From the NCBI GenBank assembly GCA_965200945.1, contig OZ241749.1, forward strand, positions 2,914,001 to 2,978,000: a DNA stretch of 64,000 nt. Direction: 5' to 3'. Every line of letters starts with the position of its first letter. Within the stretch, counting starts at the first letter, position 1. The stretch comes from JADCRZ01 sp965200945. GTDB lineage: Bacteria > Bacteroidota > Bacteroidia > Chitinophagales > Chitinophagaceae. The notes below the pieces were generated by a model. The model saw only the letters and a list, made by a program, of their open reading frames with translations, did no database searches and was not told where the DNA came from. Made by a program: the position numbers and the translations under genes. This document shows positions 51,075 through 60,756 of this stretch, one piece after another.

Positions 51075-53639
51075 TCATCGGTTTACTTTTACGATCACAT
51101 AAGGCGTTTCTTTATCAAGGTCGGGCCAGATCATGCCATGATGCTGCTTGTCCATCACCTCGAACAGGTACTGCAGGTCCCATTTTCCGGTGATACTGCT
51201 ACCTGGTATTACGGCGCTGAACAGATTTCCCGCTACCGGTTTCATATCCAGCGTCTCAAATTCTTTATACTGGTTCATGTCGCGGTACAGCAGTTTCACC
51301 GACTGCAGTCCGTTGGCTGCTTTCACGCGGATCTGCACGGTAAGCCCTGCGCCTGCTTTGGCTGTCGACAGGGGCTGGTGGGAGATGGTGAATAGTGTAC
51401 TGTAATCCCTGTCGGGGGCAGGTTCATACAAAGGTTCCATACTCATGGAATCAGGCTTTATTGCCTCCAGTTTCGCCAGTCCGGCCTGCAGGTCGCCAAG
51501 CTCCTGCTTCCAGCTTCCTACCAGTGTACGGGTACGCGGTCCCATGCGCAGGGTGTCGGCATATACGCCTTCGGCGGCGGCAACAATCATCTTCCAGGCT
51601 TCGATCGCACTCTTCTCATAGCGGATCGCGTCGTTCAGCGCGATTCCGTTGTGTGTGCGTTCATAAAGCCGGTAGCTGACGGCGGCGGGTATGCGACGGG
51701 CATGATAGAGCGCCAGGTTTGAAAGGATCTTTGCATCTGTTATCGTGGAAAAGAGCTCCTTGTTGCCGGAGCCGCCCGGGGCTTTTTCCGCTTCTGCGAT
51801 CAGGCGATCGATGCGTTCGGAAAGGAGTTGGAACCACAGGCTGTTACGCGAGGGCCGTATCTTGGCCGTCTCCCCTTTTTCAAGGAGGAGCTTTGCTTCG
51901 TCGTCGAAGCTGGCAAATTGCTGCACATCGCTCGGTGTCGTTTTCGCATAGTCGGGCAGGTCACCCATATGCTGTTTCTCGGCCCATCCCGACGCAATGG
52001 GGAAACCGACCAGCGGAAAACAGGATGCCACGATGCGCGGCAGCACCTGCCCCGAGGTGTGCATCATCTTTTCTACCGCAGGCCCGGCCTGTTTGCCAAA
52101 GCGCCGGTTAAAATCCTCATCCCACACTTCGGACGGGGTTTGCGGGTTGTAGCCGATGCGGCCGAACGTCTGGTAAAAATGCCAGTACCGTTCAAACTCA
52201 TATTTGTAATACTGGCGATCCGGTTTGAGCAGCGCAAAAGGCACGGCATCGTGCGGCTGCGCATGCATCTTGGTGGTCAGCGGCTCGTTCACGCCAAAGC
52301 CGGCACCGCCGTGGATGCCTGTGGTAGGGGCAAACCTCCTGACATAGTCGGGGTCGCCCCATAACAAGACCCGGGTAGTGCCTCCCCAGATACGGTAAAA
52401 AACGGGATACTGTTCGTCGTAGTTGAGCATGTCGCCATAGCTGTGGCGGCGGTAGCTGTTGTCGGTAATGCGGTTGGTATGGGTGATGTGATAAGGCAGT
52501 CCCATCTGCTCCATCCAGTACTTGGTGCTCATGCGGATGGTGAGCCCGCGGCTCTCTCCTTCATGCACGATGGTGTCTGACACTTCCTTTGCATGGAGAT
52601 CGACCGGCAGGGCCCACTTTTTCTGCTGCAGCATATCGAACACGCTTTTCCAGAAAAGGAGCTGCTCGCCTTTTTTCAGTCCCGATTCATCGTGCGCGCG
52701 GAACAGGATGCCGTCGAGGTGCGGTACCAGCTCAATGAATTTCGCCAGCGCCACCTGGGTATAAGCGATCATGTTCTCCGGCGTTACACCCTGCACCTGG
52801 CTGTTCACCTGGTCGGGCATGTCTTTGTTGCTCTGGTAGCCGCCACGGTAAATATGATCCCAGAAACCAACACGGAAACCGATGCCCCGCTCATGACAGA
52901 GTTCGATGAGGCGGTTGAATGCGTCGAGGTTCTTTTTCTGCTGTCCGGCTGTGAGGTCGCCCATGCGGATGCCGGGATATTCGGGCACGTTGAAAAAATA
53001 AGGATAGGCAGGCGCCAGGAAGCCGCCGTTCTCGAAACCAAAGCCCACTTCCAGCATGTTGAGCCGGTCGGCCGCCATCATGTCGAGGTATTTTTTCCAG
53101 TAGTCTTCGTTGTAAAAGCGGCTTTCCCAGTAGGCCCGGTTCATGGTGTAGATCACGATGGCGCGCTCGCGGAGGTGCGCGCTTTCCGTAACCGGCCGCA
53201 CCCGGCTGAACGGGTCTGCGCCGGTGCTCCAGCCGATACGGTCGGCTACATCGAGCAGCGCATACTGGAGGCCGCGGTCATCGGAGCCGGAGAGTACCCA
53301 GGCGGTTTTGCCGCCTGACCTTGTTTTCCAGATGGTGAGAGCTTCCGCCGAATCCGGAACCGCGTGCTTGCCCGCAGCCAGCATGGCAGCGGCCGGCCCC
53401 TCTCCTTTCGACAAACCGGCAACTATCAGCAGCGAGCCTTTGGCTTGTGCTACGGACGACACGGTCTCCGCACTTATTTTCTTCGCCGCCAGCGCCGCAC
53501 TCAGCTTTTCCAGTCCGTGAACAACAGGCCTGCCGGGCGCCGCATCGAGGATCACGGATACCTGCGGCACCTGCGCGGTCAGTCCGTACAGGGATGCGGC
53601 GACGAGAAGCAGCAACAAGACCAGGAATCGTTTAAGCAT
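51075..53639 (-). CDS. Putative secreted glycoside hydrolase, family not assigned
   Basis: 854 residues with a signal peptide (about 1-22, ending LTA-Q). Residues about 25-145 resemble the small alpha/beta domain that precedes the barrel in GH20 and GH67 enzymes (GRPVVHGLEKLSAALAAKKI; GSDDRGLQYALLDVADRIG). Residues about 155-560 look like a TIM barrel rich in aromatic and acidic residues (MNRAYWESRFYNEDYWKKYL, AADRLNMLEVGFGFENGG, IGFRVGFWDHIYRGGYQ, LFRAHDESGLKKGE). A helical region and a C-terminal beta domain follow. The catalytic acids cannot be assigned with confidence. It follows SusD by 23 bases. Activity on a uronate-containing glycan is inference from kdgT. Confidence 0.6.
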   Translation of the reverse strand: MLKRFLVLLLLLVAASLYGLTAQVPQVSVILDAAPGRPVVHGLEKLSAALAAKKISAETVSSVAQAKGSLLIVAGLSKGEGPAAAMLAAGKHAVPDSAEALTIWKTRSGGKTAWVLSGSDDRGLQYALLDVADRIGWSTGADPFSRVRPVTESAHLRERAIVIYTMNRAYWESRFYNEDYWKKYLDMMAADRLNMLEVGFGFENGGFLAPAYPYFFNVPEYPGIRMGDLTAGQQKKNLDAFNRLIELCHERGIGFRVGFWDHIYRGGYQSNKDMPDQVNSQVQGVTPENMIAYTQVALAKFIELVPHLDGILFRAHDESGLKKGEQLLFWKSVFDMLQQKKWALPVDLHAKEVSDTIVHEGESRGLTIRMSTKYWMEQMGLPYHITHTNRITDNSYRRHSYGDMLNYDEQYPVFYRIWGGTTRVLLWGDPDYVRRFAPTTGIHGGAGFGVNEPLTTKMHAQPHDAVPFALLKPDRQYYKYEFERYWHFYQTFGRIGYNPQTPSEVWDEDFNRRFGKQAGPAVEKMMHTSGQVLPRIVASCFPLVGFPIASGWAEKQHMGDLPDYAKTTPSDVQQFASFDDEAKLLLEKGETAKIRPSRNSLWFQLLSERIDRLIAEAEKAPGGSGNKELFSTITDAKILSNLALYHARRIPAAVSYRLYERTHNGIALNDAIRYEKSAIEAWKMIVAAAEGVYADTLRMGPRTRTLVGSWKQELGDLQAGLAKLEAIKPDSMSMEPLYEPAPDRDYSTLFTISHQPLSTAKAGAGLTVQIRVKAANGLQSVKLLYRDMNQYKEFETLDMKPVAGNLFSAVIPGSSITGKWDLQYLFEVMDKQHHGMIWPDLDKETPYVIVKVNR

Positions 53640-53662
53640 GCGGGTGAGTATAGACGGATCTG

Positions 53663-55144
53663 CTAATTATAACCAGGGTTCTGTGGCAGGACATTCCGGT
53701 CGTTCACGATATCGATCTGTGCCTGCGGGATCGGGAACACGGTCATGTAATCTTTCATGCCATAGGGCGCCATGGTGGCCAGTGCCCGACCGGTACGCAC
53801 CAGGTCGAACCAGCGCTGTCCTTCCAGGTACAGCTCCAGCCTTCTTTCCAGGTAAACTTTTACGCGGGTGTCGGCCTGCGTGAGCCCCGAATACTGCGTT
53901 ATGCCGGCCCTGCTCCTGATCATATTCAGGTAGGTCAGCGCCTGGGCGGTCTTGCCGTTCTCGTTCAGCGCTTCCGCGTACATCAGCAGCACGTCGGCAT
54001 ACCTGATCACTTTCCAGTTGGCCTTGCTGTCGCTGGCCGAGCCCACCAGCTTCGCCATGTACTTCAGGCTGAGGGCCGACACGCCGGTAGCTGAAATCGG
54101 AATGAATACCCCGTTCGGACCATAGAGTCCGGTAGCCGCCGTGGTGTCTTTGCGCTTGTCGCCCGGACTGATGCTGAACGCATCGAAGATGCTCTGGTTG
54201 GGGATGCCGGCATCGCCGCCGGTACCCGATGGGATGTTGTACCTGCGGGCCAGTTCCGCCACCAGGGGTCCGCCGCCGGCCTGGAAGTCGAGCGCAAACT
54301 GGCCGGTGAAACTGCTGCCGAGGTTGCCCTGTCCTTCCTCGTATTCGATGTCGAAAATATATTCGCTGTGGTGCTCGTCTTTGGAGTAATCCCACAGGTC
54401 GTTGAAATTGGCCAGCAGGGAATAGCCGAGCGTAGTCACTTCCTGCAGCTTGGCTTCCGCCCTCGGAAAATCTTTCAGCGTGAGATAGACCTTGCCCAGC
54501 AGGGCTTTGGCTGCCCCTTTGGTGGCGCGGCCGATATCGGAGCCGGTGTATTTCTGCGGCAGCTTTGTTTCGGCATCCAGCAGGTCTTTTATGATCAGGT
54601 TGTTGTAGATGTTGGCCACCTTCTCACGGGGAGACTTATACGCATCCGCGATGGTCAGGTCTTTTGTGATCAGCGGCACATCGCCGAAAATGCGCACGAG
54701 GTCGAAATAAGCGAGCGCACGCAGGAACTCGGCTTCGGCCTTGTGGCGGTCTTTGTTTACCACTACCGTGGCGCTGGTGGCATCGATGGTACCAAGCACT
54801 TTGTTGGCCCGGCTGATGATGCTGTAATAGTTCTTCCAGCTGCTGGCCAGCACCGGGTCGCTGTTGTCGGATGTGAAATTATCGTTGCGGATGTCTTCGA
54901 GCTGCGATACCAGTCCGAACTTGGTATCGTCTGCTCGCAGGTCGCCGAATCGCCAGAAGTTGAGGTACTGCGGCCGGAAATTGCTGTAGATGCCGATCAC
55001 CGCATCCTGGAAATCCTTGTCCGTCTTGTACAGCACATCTATGCTGACGGTGGATTCGGGACTCAGCTCGATAAAATCTTTTTTACAGGCAGCCATCCCC
55101 ATCAGGAGGAGGCAGGCAAGGCATATGTTGAGGAGTGTTTTCAT
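53663..55144 (-). CDS. SusD/RagB-family outer-membrane lipoprotein (second locus)
   Basis: 493 residues from the ATG at 55144; a longer frame to 55243 overlaps SusC and spoils the lipoprotein signal MKTLLNICLACLLLMGMAAC (lipid Cys20). Family features: FIELSPESTVSIDVLYKTD, the helical core with LRALAYFDLVRIFGDVPLI, and the C-terminal LERRLELYLEGQRWFDLVRTG and LPQNPGY. It binds the glycan at the cell surface and works with the SusC encoded 19 bases upstream. Confidence 0.92.
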   Translation of the reverse strand: MKTLLNICLACLLLMGMAACKKDFIELSPESTVSIDVLYKTDKDFQDAVIGIYSNFRPQYLNFWRFGDLRADDTKFGLVSQLEDIRNDNFTSDNSDPVLASSWKNYYSIISRANKVLGTIDATSATVVVNKDRHKAEAEFLRALAYFDLVRIFGDVPLITKDLTIADAYKSPREKVANIYNNLIIKDLLDAETKLPQKYTGSDIGRATKGAAKALLGKVYLTLKDFPRAEAKLQEVTTLGYSLLANFNDLWDYSKDEHHSEYIFDIEYEEGQGNLGSSFTGQFALDFQAGGGPLVAELARRYNIPSGTGGDAGIPNQSIFDAFSISPGDKRKDTTAATGLYGPNGVFIPISATGVSALSLKYMAKLVGSASDSKANWKVIRYADVLLMYAEALNENGKTAQALTYLNMIRSRAGITQYSGLTQADTRVKVYLERRLELYLEGQRWFDLVRTGRALATMAPYGMKDYMTVFPIPQAQIDIVNDRNVLPQNPGYN

Positions 55145-55163
55145 CGCTTGGTATTTAGTCCGT

Positions 55164-58100
55164 TTAAAAAGCCAGGTTGAAACCGAACAGCAGGCTCTTG
55201 GGAAGTGGATAATCGTTGAGATCGTTGCCGGGCGTAAGCGCATTGTCGCCGTTGCTCACATCCGGATTGAACCCGTTGTTCTTTGTGATGATGAACGGGT
55301 TGTTCGCCGTCAGGTAAAAGCGGAGCGTTTTTATATTGAGCCGGGTAGTGATCTTTTCGGGGATGGTGTACCCGAAGCTGATGTTGTTGAACCTGAGGTA
55401 GGAGCCATGGTCGAGCCAGCGCTGGCTGAATTCACCCCGGATGTTGCCGGTGGGCGCATCGTTGGGGCGCGGACTTTCCCCGTCGCCGGGGTCGGTGGGC
55501 GATTTCCAGTAGTTGGTGCCGATCAGCGAAGAGATGGCAAAGCGGCCGCGGGTGGAGAACGTACCGCGGCGCGACACGCTCAGTATCTGGTTGCCGTGCA
55601 CGCCCTGCATGCTCACGCTCAGACTGAAGTTTTTATATGCAAACCGGTTGTTCATGCCATAGTAGAAATCAGGGTACGGATTGCCCATGATGGTTTTGTC
55701 GAAGCTGTTGATAACGCCGTCAGGCTTGCCGTTCGGTCCGCTCACATCTACAAAACGGGTATCGCCGGGGTGCGAAACGGTGGTGGTGCCCGGACTGAAT
55801 ACCGGTCCGGCATTCACTTCCGCCTGGTTCCTGAACACGCCGTTGGTGAGCCACCCGTAGAACATGCCGATGGGCTGCCCGATCATGGTGATGTTGCCGC
55901 CATTGATGATGGGGTCGCCTGCCGGCCCGAGGCGCAGCACCTTGTTGCGCGAAGCGGTGAAGTTGAAGTCGGTGGTCCATTCGAATTTACCCTTCAGGTT
56001 CACGGTATTGAGGGCCATCTCCCAGCCCGAGTTGCGCACCTGCCCGATGTTTTGCAAGGCATTGCTGAAGCCGGTGATATCAGGGATGTTCACCCGGAGC
56101 AGCAGGTTGGTATTGGTGGAACGGAACCGGTCTACGGTGAGGTTGATGCGGCGGTTAAAGAGACTGGCATCGAAGCCGGCGTTGATGGACTGCTGTTTTT
56201 CCCAGGTGAGGGACGGGTTGGGCAGCGAGCGGGCAGCGTAGCCGGATACCGGTGTGCCGTTCAGCGGATACTTCTCGTAGGTGATGGTGGCGTACTGCTC
56301 GTAGTCGCCGATGTTGTTGTTGCCGGTTTCGCCGTAGCTCGCCCGCAGCTTGAATTCATTGAGCCAGCTGATCCCCTTCATAAAGTTCTCGTCCGACACC
56401 CGCCAGGCCAGTGCGGCAGATGGGAACAAACCGTATTTCCGGGCGTTTCCAAAGCGGGATGAACCGTCGGTACGGATGGAAGCGGTGAGGTAATACTTAC
56501 CGTCGTAGTTGTAGTTGATCCTGCCCAGGTACGATACCAGCGACCAGGCGCCGGAGGATGCCGTTCCGTCGGTGATGATGCCGCTCACCGCACTGAGCGA
56601 CTGCACCAGGTTATTGGGATACCTGTTGCTCATCAGGTAATTGGCGGAATAAGTTTCTTTCTGCGCCGTAAAACCGCCGAGTGCCGTAATGCTGTGTTTC
56701 CGGATCGTTTTGTTATAGTTAATGGTGTACTCCGTCAGCCAGTTGACCGACTGAAAAGCCGTATCGGTTCCATAGGCCGGACTGTTGAAAAACACCGGCA
56801 ATTGCGGAAAGAATTTGGAGCCCTTCATGCTACCGATGCTGCCACCGAGCAGCACGTTGAATTTGAGGTCGTTCGTGATGGCATATTCGATGTTTACGTT
56901 GCCGAGGAAGAATGAAGACTGCTGGTTGTTCTTGACCTCGTTGGCCAGGGCCGCGGGGTTGAGATAGTTGCCGGCTGCATCGAGGCCGGAGTAGATGAAG
57001 TAGCTGCCATCCGGATTGTACAGCGGATAAAATTGCGTAAGCGACATGGCGTTGCCCAGCACGCTTTCGTTGTTGCCGCCGGTAGACACGCCGGTTGCAT
57101 TTACGATCTGCCGCCGGATGAGCGACTGGTTCACGCTGAAGCGCACATTGAGCCGTTTGGAAACTTTTGCATCGACGTTGGCCCGTACTGAATACCGCTT
57201 GAAATTGCTGTTCCGCATGATGCCATCCTGGTCGAGGTATTCGCTGCTGATGGCGTATTTCACGTTCTCGCTGCCGCCCGAAACACCCAGCTGGTATTGC
57301 TGTACGGGAGCCGTCCGCATCACTTCCTTTACCTTGTCGACGTCGGTGGTGTTCTTGCCCGACAGCACATCGAGGATGATGGGCGGCACGGCCAGCTTCC
57401 AGGCAGATGCCGGGCCTGTTACGTCGTTGCCTGCGTCGATGTTGCGGTTCTTCACCCCATCATAAAAATACTGGGCCTGGTCGTGTGCATTCAGGAATTG
57501 AGGCCGCTTCGATACCTGCTGCAGGCCGTAATAGCTGTCGAACGTGATCACTGCCTTGCCGGCCTTGCCCCGCTTGGTATTCACAATGATGACACCGTTG
57601 GAGCCGCGCGATCCGTAGATGGCAGTGGCCGAGGCATCTTTGAGCACATCGATGCTCTCGATATCGTTGGGGTTGATGGTCTCGATGGTGGCCATCGGGA
57701 AACCGTCCACCACATAGAGCGGAGAGCTTCCGGCGGATATGCTTCCGATCCCGCGCACGCGTACCTGCGGTGTGGAGCCGGGCTCCCCGGAAACCGGTTT
57801 CACCTGCACGCCGGCGATCTTGCCCATCAGGGCCTGGTCGAGGCGGGTGACCGACAGCTCGCGGATGCGGGCCGAGTTCACGGAGGCCACCGACCCGGTG
57901 AGGTCTTTGCGTTTGGCGGTGCCGTAGCCTACCACCACTACGTCGTTCAGGTTGCTGTTAACCTGGCTGAGCACGATCGTGAGGTTGTTCTGGCTGCCCA
58001 CAGCGATCTCTTTTGAAAGAAATCCGACATAACTCACTACCAGCACCGCATTGCGGTCGTTGACCTGTATGGTAAAGCCGCCGTCGTCGCGTGTGCTGAC

Positions 58101-58583
58101 GGTGTTGGAAGTCCCTTTTTCGGTGACGCTGGCGCCGCTCAGCGGCTCGCCGGTCTGGCCGGATATCTTACCCGTCACCGGGATGGCCGGCGGCGGGTCC
58201 ATGACAGCGGCGGCAAGCGAAGCCCGGAATTTTTCCTTCACGATCACCATCTTGTTGTAAATGGTATATTCAAGTGGCTGGTCTCTGAAGCAGATCTCGA
58301 GCACCTGCTGCAGGGTAGCATCGTGGATGTCGATGGAGATGCGGGTGGCTTTTTCCAGCATCTCTTCGGTGTACACAAAAAGGTAGCCTGTCTGTTTCCT
58401 GACCTCTTTAAAGATGATGTCGAGCTTTACGTTTTTCTGGGAAAGGGTTACGCTTTGCGCAAAAGGGCTGGCGTGCGCATGAACGGACAGGAAAAAGATC
58501 ATCAGCATGGCCAGCTTGCCGGGAAGGATCCGGGCAAACAAATGGATACAAGGCAGCAGCCTGCCGCAAGCAATGGTTGGCAT
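55164..58583 (-). CDS. SusC/RagA-family TonB-dependent transporter with STN signalling domain (second locus)
   Basis: 1139 residues. The signal peptide ends near residue 39 (SVHAHA-S). An STN domain covers about 48-115 (KNVKLDIIFKEVRKQTGYLF, LQQVLEICFRDQPLEYTIYN), then a carboxypeptidase-regulatory-like domain (about 132-210), the plug with VVVGYGTAKRKDLTGSVAS and YVVDGFPMATIETINPNDIES, and a beta-barrel ending PLPKSLLFGFNLAF. STN domains of such transporters touch the FecR anti-sigma factor when ligand is bound. The fecR and sigma genes lie directly upstream, so this locus should be induced by its own glycan. SusD follows after 19 bases. Confidence 0.92.
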   Translation of the reverse strand: MPTIACGRLLPCIHLFARILPGKLAMLMIFFLSVHAHASPFAQSVTLSQKNVKLDIIFKEVRKQTGYLFVYTEEMLEKATRISIDIHDATLQQVLEICFRDQPLEYTIYNKMVIVKEKFRASLAAAVMDPPPAIPVTGKISGQTGEPLSGASVTEKGTSNTVSTRDDGGFTIQVNDRNAVLVVSYVGFLSKEIAVGSQNNLTIVLSQVNSNLNDVVVVGYGTAKRKDLTGSVASVNSARIRELSVTRLDQALMGKIAGVQVKPVSGEPGSTPQVRVRGIGSISAGSSPLYVVDGFPMATIETINPNDIESIDVLKDASATAIYGSRGSNGVIIVNTKRGKAGKAVITFDSYYGLQQVSKRPQFLNAHDQAQYFYDGVKNRNIDAGNDVTGPASAWKLAVPPIILDVLSGKNTTDVDKVKEVMRTAPVQQYQLGVSGGSENVKYAISSEYLDQDGIMRNSNFKRYSVRANVDAKVSKRLNVRFSVNQSLIRRQIVNATGVSTGGNNESVLGNAMSLTQFYPLYNPDGSYFIYSGLDAAGNYLNPAALANEVKNNQQSSFFLGNVNIEYAITNDLKFNVLLGGSIGSMKGSKFFPQLPVFFNSPAYGTDTAFQSVNWLTEYTINYNKTIRKHSITALGGFTAQKETYSANYLMSNRYPNNLVQSLSAVSGIITDGTASSGAWSLVSYLGRINYNYDGKYYLTASIRTDGSSRFGNARKYGLFPSAALAWRVSDENFMKGISWLNEFKLRASYGETGNNNIGDYEQYATITYEKYPLNGTPVSGYAARSLPNPSLTWEKQQSINAGFDASLFNRRINLTVDRFRSTNTNLLLRVNIPDITGFSNALQNIGQVRNSGWEMALNTVNLKGKFEWTTDFNFTASRNKVLRLGPAGDPIINGGNITMIGQPIGMFYGWLTNGVFRNQAEVNAGPVFSPGTTTVSHPGDTRFVDVSGPNGKPDGVINSFDKTIMGNPYPDFYYGMNNRFAYKNFSLSVSMQGVHGNQILSVSRRGTFSTRGRFAISSLIGTNYWKSPTDPGDGESPRPNDAPTGNIRGEFSQRWLDHGSYLRFNNISFGYTIPEKITTRLNIKTLRFYLTANNPFIITKNNGFNPDVSNGDNALTPGNDLNDYPLPKSLLFGFNLAF

Positions 58584-58721
58584 CGTTTGAGATTGATTGG
58601 ATGAAATAAATCGGGTCGTCGCTACCGCTGTGAAGCAGGTGGAGGGAACCCTGTATGCAAAGGCAGTTTATTCAATATGGTCGCTGGTTGCGGGTAAGTG
58701 TCCGGTCAGTTATGATACGAT

Positions 58722-59909
58722 TCAGGCATGTTTCACCACTACGGTTTTTCCCTTGATCTCGAATTTTACTTTCTCCGTAAGTTCAAGCGCTTTCAGGGCT
58801 TCCGCGAGTGTGGCCGTCCTCATGATATCCGCGTGAAACCTTTCGTTCATGTGAGTATCGTCGTATACCACGTCCACATCGTACCAGCGTGCGAGCTGGC
58901 GCATCACAGTCCGGATATCAGTTCCTTCAAAATGGAACAGTCCGTTCTTCCAGGCGATCACGTCTTCAGCGTCGATGTTGCTTTCCACTTTTACCTTGCC
59001 GTCTTCGCGCAGCCGGGCCTGCTGCCCGGGCCGTAAAATATTTGTGCTGCCGCCGTGCGTGAACTGAACAGAACCCTCCAGCAGCGTGGTTTTCATGGAT
59101 GTCTCTTCCTGGTAGGCCATGATGTTGAAATGCGTGCCGAGCACCCGCACTTCCGACCCGCCTATTTTTACCACAAAAGGCATGGCGGCATTTTTCGCTA
59201 CTTCAAAATAAGCTTCGCCGGTGATCTCGACCCGCCGCTCCGCACCTTTGAAAGCCGTTGGAAAGCGGATAGAAGAAGCAGCGTTTAACCATACCTGTGA
59301 ACCATCCGGAAGAGTGACGCTGTACTGTCCGCCCCGGGGTATGGCGATGCTGTTGAACATGATACTGTCGGAGCCCGACGATGAAGGCCTGTAATCAATT
59401 TTACCATTGAACTTGAACACTTTTGTATTTCCCTGCTGTACCAGATTTCCGTTCCTGGCATCGTCGAGCACGATGGTTGAACCGTCTGCGAGTGTCAGGA
59501 GAGCCTTGGTACCGCCAGGCCTTGCCTCATAGGTCCGGGAGTCTGTCTTGTGTATATTTCTTGCGAGAACCTGTTTCTTTACGTAGCCCTGCTGCATCCG
59601 ATAAATACCTGCGGCGATGAGGAAGCAGGCGGCGCAGGCAGCGGCGAGCCGGGGCAACCATCTCATAAACCCGCTGCGCTGTTGCGGCTGTATGCCGATG
59701 TGTTCGTGAATGCGCTGCAGTATTCTTACCGCCCGCTCTTCCTGCACCGGTTGTTTTTCCTTCAACCGGTCGTGAAAGCGGTTGAGCATGAGCTGGTTCA
59801 GCTCCCTGGCATCGGTGGTATCGAGGTACTGAAGCAGCCACTGCCGGTCTTCTTCATTCAGCTGCTCCGCATCGAGCAATCTCTGGAGTTTTTGTTTCAG
59901 GTCTTCCAT
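58722..59909 (-). CDS. FecR-family anti-sigma factor
   Basis: 395 residues. A cytosolic N-terminal part (about 1-85, helical, sigma-binding) is followed by one membrane span (LAAACAACFLIAAGIY, about 88-104), the FecR periplasmic domain (about 130-250, TKALLTLADGSTIVLDDARN; PRGGQYSVTLPDGSQVWLNA; GEAYFEVAKN) and a C-terminal STN-like DUF4974 domain (about 315-395, LFHFEGTDIRTVMRQLARWY). It holds the ECF sigma factor until the SusC STN domain signals. Gap of 127 bases to the sigma gene and 138 to SusC. Confidence 0.92.
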   Translation of the reverse strand: MEDLKQKLQRLLDAEQLNEEDRQWLLQYLDTTDARELNQLMLNRFHDRLKEKQPVQEERAVRILQRIHEHIGIQPQQRSGFMRWLPRLAAACAACFLIAAGIYRMQQGYVKKQVLARNIHKTDSRTYEARPGGTKALLTLADGSTIVLDDARNGNLVQQGNTKVFKFNGKIDYRPSSSGSDSIMFNSIAIPRGGQYSVTLPDGSQVWLNAASSIRFPTAFKGAERRVEITGEAYFEVAKNAAMPFVVKIGGSEVRVLGTHFNIMAYQEETSMKTTLLEGSVQFTHGGSTNILRPGQQARLREDGKVKVESNIDAEDVIAWKNGLFHFEGTDIRTVMRQLARWYDVDVVYDDTHMNERFHADIMRTATLAEALKALELTEKVKFEIKGKTVVVKHA

Positions 59910-60036
59910 GCAGCAGTTTTAGCCTTGACCGTTCCGGTGCCGCCGTTCAGCGGAGCACAGATGCGTTGTCTTTATAGTGAATATGCAGGAAATGAAAAAA
60001 GGGGGGGATCGCCCGGAAAAGATTTTTCCATTCGAG

Positions 60037-60627
60037 CTAACCGGCCAGCATAATCGTCAGCAGCGTGGCATGCAGCGACATAGCCTGGTATTCCGGATGC
60101 TGGCGTACAAAAGTGCGGATGTTTTCGATCGACAGCACCAGGTATTCCTTCACGGTATGTTTGGATATCTGCAGTTCGCGGGCGGTCTCTTCATAACTTT
60201 TGCCCTGGATCTTGCACAGCTCGAATACTTTTCTTTTCTGCGGAGAGAGTTGCTCGATGGCGCGCTGGAGAAGCAGCGACTGAATTTCAGCAAGACTGGC
60301 CGGTTCTTCTTCCTCCCCGATCTCCACTCCGTCAGACAAGGAGATGCAGGATTGTTTCAGCAACTTCCTTAGCTGCGCGACCGATTTGTTGTAGCTCACC
60401 ACAAAGAGCCAGCCGGCCACCCCCTGTTCGGGATCGAGCGAGGACCGGTTCTCCCAGAGGGCGATAAATGTTTCCTGCAGAATGTCTTCACTGATTGCAT
60501 GGTCGCGGGTGAGCTTGCGGATATTGGCGTACAGGGCATGCTGATAGGTATGGTACAGACTATCAAATGCGTGCACGTCTCCTTGCTGAAGGCGCCTGAC
60601 AAGCTCCGGTTCGTTGCTAATTTTCAA
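60037..60627 (-). CDS. ECF-family RNA polymerase sigma factor
   Basis: 196 residues if started at the TTG at 60627 (LKISNEPELVRRLQQGDVHA), which fits the family N-terminus. An ATG at 60741 in the same frame would add 38 residues of poor, hydrophobic sequence that runs through an AT-rich leader, so the TTG is preferred. Region 2 is at about 10-85 (AFDSLYHTYQHALYANIRKL; ISEDILQETFIALWENR) and region 4 at about 125-180 (LSPQKRKVFELCKIQGKSYE; ARELQISKHTVKEYL). It should activate its own FecR/SusCD locus when released. BSP-like peptidase gene is divergent. Confidence 0.88.
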   Translation of the reverse strand: MKISNEPELVRRLQQGDVHAFDSLYHTYQHALYANIRKLTRDHAISEDILQETFIALWENRSSLDPEQGVAGWLFVVSYNKSVAQLRKLLKQSCISLSDGVEIGEEEEPASLAEIQSLLLQRAIEQLSPQKRKVFELCKIQGKSYEETARELQISKHTVKEYLVLSIENIRTFVRQHPEYQAMSLHATLLTIMLAG

Positions 60628-60756
60628 GAGAAAAAAGAATGAATGAATAAAAATAAGAAAAATTCCGGATCCATTTTTTTCTGTGGAGGGAAGGGCTGCA
60701 TTTCCTAATTTTATGGCCCTGCTTCTTGCAGGCATATCCATTCAGTACCTAATACA

